Below, piece after piece: positions 1 through 7,392 of a stretch of 14,022 bases of DNA. Under the pieces are notes generated by a model. That model was not told the DNA's origin. It saw only the letters and a program-made list of their open reading frames with translations, and made no database searches. The translations under genes were made by a program, and so were the position numbers. The stretch covers positions 1-14,022 of the forward strand of contig JAQBUV010000065.1 in assembly GCA_027623815.1 (NCBI GenBank), given 5' to 3'. This DNA comes from Casp-Chloro-G3 sp002816715. Lineage in GTDB: Bacteria > Chloroflexota > Dehalococcoidia > Lucifugimonadales > UBA3495. Within the stretch, counting starts at the first letter, position 1; each line of letters starts with the position of its first letter.

Positions 1-100
1 CCCTTGGGTGCCCGAATATTGCCAACACCTTTGGACCATTTCACCTCATCAACTCTGAACACTTACTTCAAAACTCATTCAATGATGAGATTCGTTGCCG

Positions 101-200
101 GCTTCCCACCGTGTGGGAGAGGATTGAAGAGAGGGGTATCACCCTTATCCTAACCTTCCCCCACCAAGGGATAAGGGACTTGTTGACACTCATCCTGAGC
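101..200 (+). repeat. Dispersed palindromic intergenic repeat, copy 1
   Basis: This stretch matches the reverse complement of 5971-6063. In the core (about 113-183) roughly 60 of 71 hand-aligned positions agree, and similarity continues weakly to about 200. It begins with a short hairpin with 6-bp arms (TCCCAC/GTGGGA at 104-118). The sequence resembles the CTCTCCC/GGGAGAG-type intergenic palindromes scattered through many bacterial genomes. It contains no ORF and lies upstream of the DUF58 gene. Whether it is mobile, or only a decayed repeat, cannot be told from two copies. Confidence 0.7.
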
Positions 201-212
201 CTATCGAAGGAT
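190..212. repeat. Short imperfect palindrome with CATCCT/AGGATG arms
   Basis: An imperfect inverted repeat with 6-bp arms, CATCCT and AGGATG, encloses a GAGCCTATCGA centre. Elements of the form CATCCTGAGC...CGAAGGATG are a common dispersed intergenic repeat in many bacterial genomes (recalled, not searched). It sits about 40 nt upstream of the DUF58 start. It has no U-tract, so it is probably not an intrinsic terminator. It may be the distal end of the larger repeat beginning near 101. Confidence 0.45.
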
Positions 213-253
213 GAATCTCAAGGGTTAAACGTATCAGAACTTTAAGCTTTAAA

Positions 254-1531
254 TTGACCAAACGAAAAGCCGGGCTGATCGTCCTTTTCGGCGTGATACT
301 TTTCTACGCCTTCGGCACCGGCTTCGCTTTCTTCTTCAAGCTGCTCTACGTTATGGTGCTGCTGCTGGCGGTCGGCCTGGTTTGGGCCTGGCTGAACTTG
401 CGCGGACTTCAGGTGCAGCTCACCCGCCTCTCCCATCGGGGACAGGTTGGCGGCTATCTAGACGGCCAGATTCGAGTCATCAATACCAACCGCCTGCCCA
501 AGTCCTGGCTGGAAGTCAAAGAAGTGACTGATATCCCCGACTATACATCGGGGCGCGGCATTGGCCTGGTTCGCGACCAGAGCCGAGCCTGGCGCATTGA
601 GACTTACCTGGCCCGTCGCGGGGTTTTCCACGTCGGTCACGTTGAGATAACCAGTCAAGACCCCTTTGGTCTGTTCCGACTGAGCCGACGATTCCTGGTT
701 CCTCAAGACTACATTGTACTGCCCGCCGCTGAACCGCTGCCCGATCTGGACCCGCGCCTGGCCAACCTCCCCGCCGATAGTCGGGTGAATCGCCGCACTG
801 ACCATATCACTCCCGACACTTCCACCATCAGAGAATACAGCTATGGTGACAGCTACCGCCGGATTCACTGGCCCTACACCGCCCGTATGAACACGCTCAT
901 GGTCAAAGAATTCGACATGGGCATCTCCGCCGAAACCTGGGTGCTGCTAGACCTCTACCGCAGTTCTCACGTGAGTCGCCACCCGGTGGACAATGTGGAC
1001 AATACTGAGGAATTGGCGGTAACCACCGCCGCGTCATTGTTCAATCGCCTGACTGATTTGTCCATGCCGGTGGGCTTGGCCGCCAACGGGCAGCAGATAC
1101 ACCTGCACCGACCCGACAGCAGCCCCAGCCAGTTGGGGAAGCTGATGGAGGATCTGGCGACAGTTCAGGCTTCGGGCAATGTTAGTCTGGAACGTTTCAT
1201 CTACGACCTGCGTCCCCATTTAACCCGTTTCAATACATTGGTCGTCATCACCCCTTCCCGCCGCACCGAGTGGGTTTCGGCACTTAACAGCCTGCGGCGC
1301 CAGGGTGTGAGCGTCGTGGCAATCTACATCGACCCGGTCGAGTTTGGCGCTCCTCCAGAAGTAGGGTCTCCCCTTGAGCTTCTGTTTGCCCACGAGATTC
1401 CTGCCTACCAGGTCAAGAGAGGTCAGGCAATCAACGAGTCGTTGCGGGCACCCCTCCAGCGCGAAATAACGGCTTCAATGGCGGCAGCCAGCCCAACATC
1501 AAACGCAGGAAACTTTAATGACTCCCGGTAG
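254..1531 (+). CDS. DUF58 family membrane-anchored protein
   Basis: A 425-residue DUF58 protein. Two hydrophobic segments (about residues 6-30 and 32-49) anchor it in the membrane. A beta-rich region follows, then the family hallmark at about residues 192-212 (IREYSYGDSYRRIHW, then an AR and a VKEFD element). The C-terminal half is a von Willebrand A-like fold with a degenerate MIDAS (LLDLYRSS). DUF58 proteins are usually encoded with MoxR ATPases and transglutaminase-like membrane proteins and are thought to act in envelope assembly or protein maturation; the biochemical role is unknown. The start is TTG at 254, since the next in-frame ATG (about 353) would delete the first membrane segment. 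No clear Shine-Dalgarno precedes the TTG. The stop overlaps the transglutaminase gene by 14 nt, implying translational coupling. No MoxR gene is visible upstream. Confidence 0.9.
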   Translation: MTKRKAGLIVLFGVILFYAFGTGFAFFFKLLYVMVLLLAVGLVWAWLNLRGLQVQLTRLSHRGQVGGYLDGQIRVINTNRLPKSWLEVKEVTDIPDYTSGRGIGLVRDQSRAWRIETYLARRGVFHVGHVEITSQDPFGLFRLSRRFLVPQDYIVLPAAEPLPDLDPRLANLPADSRVNRRTDHITPDTSTIREYSYGDSYRRIHWPYTARMNTLMVKEFDMGISAETWVLLDLYRSSHVSRHPVDNVDNTEELAVTTAASLFNRLTDLSMPVGLAANGQQIHLHRPDSSPSQLGKLMEDLATVQASGNVSLERFIYDLRPHLTRFNTLVVITPSRRTEWVSALNSLRRQGVSVVAIYIDPVEFGAPPEVGSPLELLFAHEIPAYQVKRGQAINESLRAPLQREITASMAAASPTSNAGNFNDSR

Positions 1532-4040
1532 CGTTGCCAATATGAATCCGGCCCGTAACGACTTTAGCTTCGAGTCCTTACAGGTTCGGGGCTGGGCCTT
1601 GATTCAGGCGTTCCGCCCTTCCGACGGTTGGGTTTCGGTGGCTTTGCTGTCCCTGAACCTGCTCACAATCGTGTGGTCGGTGGAGCGTGCCGATTGGGCC
1701 CCCACTCCCAATCTAGCTTACGTGATGCTGCTGGCCATGCTCACCGGCCTTCTGCTCTCCCGCGTACCAATCTGGACGGTGCTGCTGTTGCCGGTGGGTT
1801 TGGCCGTGGGGCTACTGGTGGCAGTATGGCAGCTTACCTCCTTCCAGTCTGGCGGTATCGAGCTAGCCAACTCCGCTGAACTCTGGCAACGCCTGGACTT
1901 GTGGCTGGACGCAGCCCTTGCGGGCGGCATCAACATTGACCCGTTGCCCTTTGCCTTTGGACTGGTGTCGGCGACCTGGCTCTCCGGGTATTTTGCCGCC
2001 TGGGCTTTCTTCCGCTACCGTAATTTCTGGGGCGTGTTTATCCTGGGCGGAGCAGGGATATTGTCCAACCTGACCTACCTGCCAGATACCGCCAGCATCG
2101 ATCTGGCCTTATACCTGATAACGGCCTTACTATTGGTGGGCCGAGTACAAGCGGTGCGCCGGAGACAGGAATGGCGGTGCCAGAACTTTCAGTACGACTC
2201 CCACCTGGGATGGCTGGCGCTTTCCGACACAATTTTTATCGGCTTTGCGGTGATGCTGATCGCCTTTCTACTGCCGGTGGGGGGCCATTGGGACCCGGCC
2301 CACAGTGTTTACGAGCGTCTGCGTTCGCCAATCGTCCAGTGGCAGGACGATTTTCACCGTTTATTCGCCGGTCTGCCCGCCCGCCGACCCTTGCCATACC
2401 GCATCTGGGGAGACTCTATAGCTTTCCAGGGCACCATCAATCCCACCACCACCCCGGTGTTGCAGGTCAATTCGCCGGTAGCCATGTACTGGAAAGCCCG
2501 CAGCTACGGAACCTACACCCCCAAAGGGTGGGTATCTTCCAATACAATGCTGCGCCCCACCGACTGGTCTCCGGCCTACTCCAATCCTCAGCCCTACCTG
2601 GAGCGGTTCGACGTCACCTTCGCCGTGACGCCCAACTACGCTTCCAAGAGCCTCTTCGCTGGGGGGCAAATCCTCAGCGTTGACCAGGATGTGCGCATCG
2701 AGACCTACGACTCCCCGGAGTACATCGTGGACTTACAAAGCCCACGCAGGAATTTAGGCACCCACCCCGGCCTGGCCCTAGCCGCCATTAGCCTGGAGAT
2801 GGCGATCCAGCAGGGCGGCGGCACGATAAGTGACTCCAACTTGTCCCGGGGCCTGCCCCCCGGGCTGGAACTGGCCGAAGTGTTGCGCGAGCAAGGAGTG
2901 GTGCAAGAAGTCACCCTGGTCGAGGTACTCCCGGATCAGCCCGATACCCTTTCGGTACGCAGCGCTCAGGGAACTATAAAACCGGCGCAGACCTACCAGG
3001 TCACCTCATCGGTGTCTTTGGCCCAGCCCAATGATCTAAGAATGGCCGGAGTGGACTATCCGATTTGGGCGGTCGATAAATACACACAACTGCCGCCGGA
3101 GCTACCCCAACGGGTGCGCGACCTGGCGAGCCAACTCACCGCCGATGCCACCACGCCCTACGACAAAGCCAAGGCAATCGAAGCCTACCTCAAGACGATC
3201 ACCTATAACTTGACCATTGACCCGCCGCCCTACAACGCTGACGGTGTCGATTATTTCTTGTTTGAGCAGCAGGAGGGCTACAGCGAGTATTTTGGCTCGG
3301 CGATGACGGTGCTGCTGCGCACTCAAGGAATACCGGCCCGTCTGGTTACCGGATATACGGTGGGGGACAAAATACCCGACCACGACGTCTATATTGTGAC
3401 CGATAGCCATAGTCACGCCTGGTCGGAAGTGTTCTTCCCGGGATACGGCTGGATCTCTTTTGAGCCTACTCCGGGGGAAACCATTCCTGGCGCCGCCGTT
3501 CCCGCGCCGCCACCACCGGCGGATACCCTCAACGCCGGTCGAGCCGATTTAAGCATTTTTTGCGAAGATGACGAAGATGAATGTGACGATGACACCAGCA
3601 ATCCTCAAAACCAGGGTAACTTGCCGGGAGATGAGATACTTAGCGTTGGACAGCGGCTGGCCCAAGCGCTCCCCTGGATTCTGGCAATCGTGATCGTCAG
3701 CACATTGGCCTTGGGATTTGGCTGGTTCTTCTGGCGGCGCTACCTGGCATCGTCGGATAGCCCAGAGGCAACCTTCCGGCGGCTGGCATATCTGGGGGCT
3801 TTGAACTCGGTGGCGCTGGCCGACCATCAGACTCCCTATCAGTATCGAGAGAGGCTTGAGCAGGCTTTCCCGGCCCATAAAAACCACCTCTCGACGATAA
3901 TCAACCAATACGTCCGGTCTCAATACGGCAATAAAGAGCTGAGCGGCGAAGAGCGTCAAGGGTTGGTACGGGCCTGGCTCAGCATACGTCTGCCATTGCT
4001 GTTCCATCTGCTGCGTCGGAGGACCAATGAGTCAGCTTAA
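1518..4040 (+). CDS. TgpA-like membrane transglutaminase-fold protein (DUF3488/DUF4129)
   Basis: An 840-residue protein with about seven N-terminal membrane helices (residues ~35-256), a long extracytoplasmic region, a transglutaminase-like core (~540-660), a Pro-rich and acidic linker, one more helix (~718-740) and a cytoplasmic DUF4129-like tail. The core is recognised from RTQGIPARLVTGY, His633 in SHAWSEVFF and WISFEPTPG (Glu649 at the third triad position). The nucleophile position is Ser589 (GYSEYFGSAM, codon AGC at 3282-3284), where catalytic members have Cys, so cysteine-dependent transamidase or protease activity is doubtful. The linker holds Cys682 and Cys689 around an all-acidic stretch. 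The start at 1518 is backed by AGGAAA about 6 nt upstream; Met at 1542 is an alternative. It overlaps DUF58 and ogt by 14 nt each. The family is known from envelope functions; the substrate is unknown. Confidence 0.9.
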   Translation: MTPGSVANMNPARNDFSFESLQVRGWALIQAFRPSDGWVSVALLSLNLLTIVWSVERADWAPTPNLAYVMLLAMLTGLLLSRVPIWTVLLLPVGLAVGLLVAVWQLTSFQSGGIELANSAELWQRLDLWLDAALAGGINIDPLPFAFGLVSATWLSGYFAAWAFFRYRNFWGVFILGGAGILSNLTYLPDTASIDLALYLITALLLVGRVQAVRRRQEWRCQNFQYDSHLGWLALSDTIFIGFAVMLIAFLLPVGGHWDPAHSVYERLRSPIVQWQDDFHRLFAGLPARRPLPYRIWGDSIAFQGTINPTTTPVLQVNSPVAMYWKARSYGTYTPKGWVSSNTMLRPTDWSPAYSNPQPYLERFDVTFAVTPNYASKSLFAGGQILSVDQDVRIETYDSPEYIVDLQSPRRNLGTHPGLALAAISLEMAIQQGGGTISDSNLSRGLPPGLELAEVLREQGVVQEVTLVEVLPDQPDTLSVRSAQGTIKPAQTYQVTSSVSLAQPNDLRMAGVDYPIWAVDKYTQLPPELPQRVRDLASQLTADATTPYDKAKAIEAYLKTITYNLTIDPPPYNADGVDYFLFEQQEGYSEYFGSAMTVLLRTQGIPARLVTGYTVGDKIPDHDVYIVTDSHSHAWSEVFFPGYGWISFEPTPGETIPGAAVPAPPPPADTLNAGRADLSIFCEDDEDECDDDTSNPQNQGNLPGDEILSVGQRLAQALPWILAIVIVSTLALGFGWFFWRRYLASSDSPEATFRRLAYLGALNSVALADHQTPYQYRERLEQAFPAHKNHLSTIINQYVRSQYGNKELSGEERQGLVRAWLSIRLPLLFHLLRRRTNESA

Positions 4041-4545
4041 AAGCCACATATTTGAGTCTCCAATGGGCTGGATTGGGTTAGTGGGGACAGATCAGGGCCT
4101 GCGGCGGCTGAGCCTCAAGCCCACGCTGCCGGAAGTGCTGGAAGACCTGGGAGAAGATGTTGAGCTGGCTACCGCCGACCCGAAGGCTTTTACCCATGAG
4201 CAGGACTGCCTCACCAGATTCTTTGCTGGCGACTCCAGGGCCTTGGACCGCGTAGTACTTGACCTGGCAAACTCTCCGCCCTTCTTCGGCGCGGCCTGGG
4301 AAGCCTGCCGTCGCATACCGCCGGGGGAGACGCGCAGCTATCAGTGGCTGGCGGCGGAAGCCGGTAGCCCACTGGCCGCCCGGGCCGCCGGGCAGGCAAT
4401 GGCCAAGAACCCGTGGGCGTTGGTCATACCCTGCCATCGGGTCATCGGCAGCGACGGCGGCCTGCACGGTTATGGCGCAGGCGGGTTAACCGTCAAGGCG
4501 CGGCTTCTGGAGATGGAGCGCGCCAGTTTAGCATCGGACAGCTAG
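4027..4545 (+). CDS. ogt: Methylated-DNA--protein-cysteine S-methyltransferase
   Basis: A 172-residue O6-alkylguanine-DNA alkyltransferase that repairs O6-methylguanine and related lesions by irreversible transfer of the alkyl group to its own cysteine. The C-terminal domain has the hallmark IPCHRV with acceptor Cys136. It is preceded by an RIPPGETRSYQWLA DNA-binding segment and a helix with AGQAMAKNPW, and followed by the GLHGYGAGG and K-LL-E elements. Length and layout match Ogt/AdaB-type single-function proteins (about 160-175 residues), and no Ada-type regulatory domain is present. The start overlaps the transglutaminase gene by 14 nt, with GGAGGA directly upstream (4018-4023), so it is probably co-translated with that envelope operon. 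This is an unusual neighbourhood for a DNA-repair enzyme, but no functional link is evident. Confidence 0.95.
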   Translation: MSQLKSHIFESPMGWIGLVGTDQGLRRLSLKPTLPEVLEDLGEDVELATADPKAFTHEQDCLTRFFAGDSRALDRVVLDLANSPPFFGAAWEACRRIPPGETRSYQWLAAEAGSPLAARAAGQAMAKNPWALVIPCHRVIGSDGGLHGYGAGGLTVKARLLEMERASLASDS

Positions 4546-4639
4546 CCCACCCCTATTTGCCCAGATCCGGGAACTTTTTCTTATCCGGCATCGTCTTGGT
4601 TTGATATAGGATAATGAAACCGGAAGGAGCGTTCGAATT

Positions 4640-5917
4640 ATGGGCAAGACTCTATTATTAATCGCAATACTCTCCGCCGTGCTACTGCTGGCCTGCGGTT
4701 CAGCACAAAGCGCTGCTCCAGCTGCGCAACACGCCATCTCAGCTTCGGCAACGCCCGCTCCATTCCCCCCACAAAGCTCAAGGGACTCGATTGATGGTTT
4801 CGGGTTTAGCGGCCCAGCAGGTGCGGCAGGCCAGGCTGGCCCCGCCGGTGCTACCGGAGAATTCTTTGCCGACTTAGGCCTGGCTGAATCCGAAAGAGCA
4901 GGGTTGCCGAAAAATGAGTCTGTAACGCTAGGCAATGCAATAGTGTTTAACGGAGATGGCACTGCCAGCACAACCCTGCAAACAACCCAGCGGCAGATCA
5001 TTTCCAACGCTTCACTATCCATTGAGGTTGAGCCCGTGGAACCGGCCATTGACCAGGTGCGCGCTATTGCCGAGGGCCTGGGCGGATTTGTGGAGCAACT
5101 GTCCAGCTACGGCAGCGACAAAGACCAGCAAGCCAACCTGACGGTACGGGTGCCGCAAGACCAGTTCTTCACCGCCGTGGACCGTATTGAGGCGTTGGGC
5201 AAGGTGCAGGGCCGTAACCTGGGCAGCGAGGACGTTTCGGAGCAGTTCATTGACCTGGAAGCCCGTCTCAAGAGTTCACTGCGAGAAGAAGAGAGCCTGC
5301 TGGGGTTGCTGGAGCGGGCCGAAAAAGTCGCCGAAATACTGACCATTGAGCGGGAGCTATCTCGCGTCCGGTCGGACATTGAACGGGCGCAAGGCCAACT
5401 CAATTTCCTGGAACGCCGGGTGGACCTGTCAACTATTTCGGTCTCTCTGTTCCCGCCGGGCTCGCGGCTTCCCGAACCGCCGTCGGCCGAAACGGTTATT
5501 GAAGATTCCAACGTGTCGGCCCGGGTCGCCGTGGTTAAGGCCTTGGCGGCCAGCCTGAACGGAGAAATCGACCGGGTGTTGCTGTCCACCCATGAGGGCA
5601 GGGACCGAGCCGACATCTCTTTCCGGGTGTTCCCCAAAGACTTTGAGCAGGCCCTGAGCACTGTGGAGAGCGAGGGGGAGATTGTCAGCCGGGTGGTGCG
5701 GGAGGGATTTACCTCGGCCAAGACTGAGAATGAGTCCCCGGAAGACCCCAACGCGCAAATCAACGTCAGCTTTCTTGAGCCGGTAGCATCATCCTACCTT
5801 TGGCTGAAAATCTTGATTGCCGTGGCCCTGGTAGGAGTCATACTGGCGGTCGCCTTCTACCTGACCTTCCGGGCAGGCCGCAACCGCACCGACCGGTTCA
5901 TACAGAGCACAGCGTAG
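4640..5917 (+). CDS. DUF4349 lipoprotein with C-terminal membrane helix
   Basis: A 425-residue predicted lipoprotein. The hydrophobic signal ends in LLLAC with lipidation Cys19. A low-complexity linker follows, holding six collagen-like Gly-X-Y triplets (residues 58-75). The DUF4349 region (about 113-275) begins RQIISNASLSIEVEP and includes a predicted coiled coil at ~197-270 rich in Glu, Arg and Leu. A second segment at ~290-362 resembles the first DUF4349 alpha/beta unit. One transmembrane helix (~384-408) and a basic tail (RAGRNR) close the protein. The coiled coil should therefore lie outside the cytoplasmic membrane, tethered at both ends. DUF4349 has no established biochemical function. 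The start is supported by GGAAGGAG 10 nt upstream. The 94-nt gap to ogt holds a weak -10-like GATAAT at 4610-4615, so the gene may have its own promoter. Confidence 0.88.
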   Translation: MGKTLLLIAILSAVLLLACGSAQSAAPAAQHAISASATPAPFPPQSSRDSIDGFGFSGPAGAAGQAGPAGATGEFFADLGLAESERAGLPKNESVTLGNAIVFNGDGTASTTLQTTQRQIISNASLSIEVEPVEPAIDQVRAIAEGLGGFVEQLSSYGSDKDQQANLTVRVPQDQFFTAVDRIEALGKVQGRNLGSEDVSEQFIDLEARLKSSLREEESLLGLLERAEKVAEILTIERELSRVRSDIERAQGQLNFLERRVDLSTISVSLFPPGSRLPEPPSAETVIEDSNVSARVAVVKALAASLNGEIDRVLLSTHEGRDRADISFRVFPKDFEQALSTVESEGEIVSRVVREGFTSAKTENESPEDPNAQINVSFLEPVASSYLWLKILIAVALVGVILAVAFYLTFRAGRNRTDRFIQSTA

Positions 5918-5970
5918 GGGCTGGACATACCGTGCCCATGGGGAAGCTTGATTGACGACAGTTTTCGCCA

Positions 5971-6063
5971 GAGAATGAGCACAACTCCTTCTCCCTTGAT
6001 GGTAGAAGGTTGGGATGAGGGGGATACCCCTCACCTCAATCCTCTCCCACATGGGGAGAGGAT
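5971..6063 (-). repeat. Dispersed palindromic intergenic repeat, copy 2 (inverted)
   Basis: This is the inverted counterpart of the repeat at 101-200. It contains two clean hairpins. The first has 10-bp perfect arms ATCCTCTCCC/GGGAGAGGAT (6039-6048 and 6054-6063) and a 5-nt loop. The second has 7-bp arms TGAGGGG/CCCCTCA (6016-6022 and 6027-6033) and a GATA loop. It lies in the 253-nt gap between the convergent DUF4349 and SDR genes. Its hairpins could slow transcription or stabilise mRNA 3' ends from either side, but neither is followed by a T-run, so it is not called an intrinsic terminator. The rest of the gap shows no gene. Confidence 0.75.
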
Positions 6064-6170
6064 GCCGATCCCTAAAAGCGTCGCGCGCTCAGCCCTGAGA
6101 AAGAGGGGATACACAGCAAGGTCTTTCCCGGTCTAACCAGTGCCATCCCGCCCAATTCGAATAACCTCGA

Positions 6171-6914
6171 CTAGAAATTCCGCTCGCCGCCATTGACGTG
6201 GATGGTCTGGCCGTTGATGAATCCGGCGGCATCGGAACACAAGAAGGCGCAAAGCGCGGCAATGTCGTCGGTATGACCCAACCGTCCCACCGGTATCTCC
6301 GCTAGACGCGCCGGGGGCCTGGTGGCGTTCCCGCCTTCCCGGGCCGTGTCGATCATACCCGGCACAACGCAGTTGACCACAATGCCACTCGGCCCCAACT
6401 CGGTGGCCAGGGCGCGGGTAAGCCCAATCAGCCCCACCTTGGCCGCGGAGATATGAGCGCCGCCGTGACGACCCTGAAAGGCCTGCAATCCGCTGAGGTT
6501 GAGCACCCGACCCCACTTGCGCTCCAGCATACCGGGCAGCGCCGCCTTGGCGGAGATGAAAGCCGAGTCCAGGTCGGTGGCCAGAATGCCGCGCCAGTCT
6601 TCGTAGGTCATTTCAGAAAAGGGTTTGTGGGGCCGGGCCGCCGCGTTGTTCACCACAATGTCGATATGCCCAAACTCGGCCAGAGCCTGGTCCAGTAAGG
6701 ATTCTAATTGACTTCGGTCTCCTACATCGGCCAGCAGCGGTAAAGCCTTGCGACCCAATTCTCTGACTTCAGCAGCCACCGAATCCGCTTCCTTCTGGTT
6801 AGTACGAGCGTTAATTATCACGTCGGCGCCATCCTTGGCCAACGCCAACGCGATGGAGCGACCAATATTTCGGCCTGAGCCGGTAACCAGAGCAACTTTA
6901 CCTTCTAAACTCAT
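6171..6914 (-). CDS. Short-chain dehydrogenase/reductase-like protein, atypical active site
   Basis: A 247-residue Rossmann-fold SDR of FabG-like length. The cofactor loop is TGSGRNIG (residues ~11-18), a basic Arg in INARTNQ suggests NADP(H), and the structural VNNAA motif and the C-terminal GQTIHVNGG are present. The catalytic region is abnormal: aligned on Lys159 (AHISAAKVGLIGL), the position of the invariant catalytic Tyr is Ile155, with His154 beside it. The Ser position is offset too (LNLSG, Ser141). The protein may bind nucleotide without classical SDR catalysis, or use a different residue. Codons are clear in the sequence, so this is not a reading-frame artefact. AGGAGG lies 4 nt before the ATG. 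The gene follows the DUF1330 gene after only 8 nt and is probably in one operon with it. The substrate cannot be inferred. Confidence 0.88.
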   Translation of the reverse strand: MSLEGKVALVTGSGRNIGRSIALALAKDGADVIINARTNQKEADSVAAEVRELGRKALPLLADVGDRSQLESLLDQALAEFGHIDIVVNNAAARPHKPFSEMTYEDWRGILATDLDSAFISAKAALPGMLERKWGRVLNLSGLQAFQGRHGGAHISAAKVGLIGLTRALATELGPSGIVVNCVVPGMIDTAREGGNATRPPARLAEIPVGRLGHTDDIAALCAFLCSDAAGFINGQTIHVNGGERNF

Positions 6915-6922
6915 CTAGCCTC

Positions 6923-7210
6923 CTAAACACCTTCCACAAACACAACGTTGGAATTGGCCGCCTGGTGCCGTAACTGCATGGGGCCGCTGTATTCCGGGGA
7001 GTAATACCACTCCTTGGCCCGCTCAACACTCTCAAACTGGAGAATCACCATCCGCTGAGGATTCCAGTCGCCTTCCACAGTTTCGGTTGCACCGCCGCGC
7101 ACCAGGTACTTGCCGCCATACTGCTCAATGGTCGCGCTGACCTGGCCCCGGTAAACTTCAAATTTTGCCGGGTCAGTGACAATTAATTGGGCAATCACAT
7201 ATCCAGCCAT
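6923..7210 (-). CDS. DUF1330 family protein
   Basis: A small (95-residue) ferredoxin-like alpha/beta-barrel protein of the DUF1330 family. It is recognised by MAGYVIAQLIVTDPAKFEVY at the N-terminus, a central GGKYLVRGG strand-loop, and the RMVILQFESVERAKEWYYSPEY segment. The family is related in fold to dimeric alpha-beta barrel proteins and has no firmly assigned reaction. The start is taken as ATG 7208-7210, because AGGAGG (7216-7221) lies 5 nt upstream of it. A longer reading from the GTG at 7214-7216 would begin inside the Shine-Dalgarno. The gene heads a two-gene operon with the SDR gene 8 nt downstream. The 182-nt gap to the divergent protease gene must carry promoters for both directions; a TTGACT (- strand, 7284-7289) is a possible -35 box without a convincing -10. 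Confidence 0.88.
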   Translation of the reverse strand: MAGYVIAQLIVTDPAKFEVYRGQVSATIEQYGGKYLVRGGATETVEGDWNPQRMVILQFESVERAKEWYYSPEYSGPMQLRHQAANSNVVFVEGV

Positions 7211-7392
7211 CACCACCTCCTGTTAGACACAGCTTCATTGGTAATTCAATAGAGGTATTTTGCTAGGGGTATTTTACAAGGCCAGTCAATAAGCGAATTC
7301 GATGTAAGCCCCTTTTCTTTACAATACCAACCGGACCAGCCAATGGAATATATTAGTATTGCTACCTTTTTACACCTTAGCAGGAGTTAGAC

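Noticed and set aside
1..100. Possible coding remnant (for example the end of a MoxR gene) at the left edge
   Set aside because: No frame on either strand gives a recognisable protein, so no gene is called.
2171..2683. A 170-codon + strand ORF in another frame of the transglutaminase gene
   Set aside because: It lies wholly within a well-supported 840-codon gene and has a low-complexity, shadow-like composition.
4601..4620. Promoter in the ogt-DUF4349 gap
   Set aside because: A -10-like GATAAT is present but no acceptable -35 hexamer lies at 16-18 nt, so it is mentioned only in the gene entry.
5107..5763. A 218-codon - strand ORF inside the DUF4349 gene
   Set aside because: Its Arg/Ser-rich composition is typical of an antisense shadow of a high-GC gene, and the + strand gene is well supported.
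6039..6063. The 10-bp hairpin as an intrinsic terminator for DUF4349 or the SDR gene
   Set aside because: No T-run follows on either strand, and the hairpin is an internal part of the dispersed repeat.
7254..7275. Direct repeat of GGTATTTT with 14-bp period in the divergent gap
   Set aside because: Two 8-bp AT-rich copies are too short to support an operator call, and no matching promoter geometry was found.
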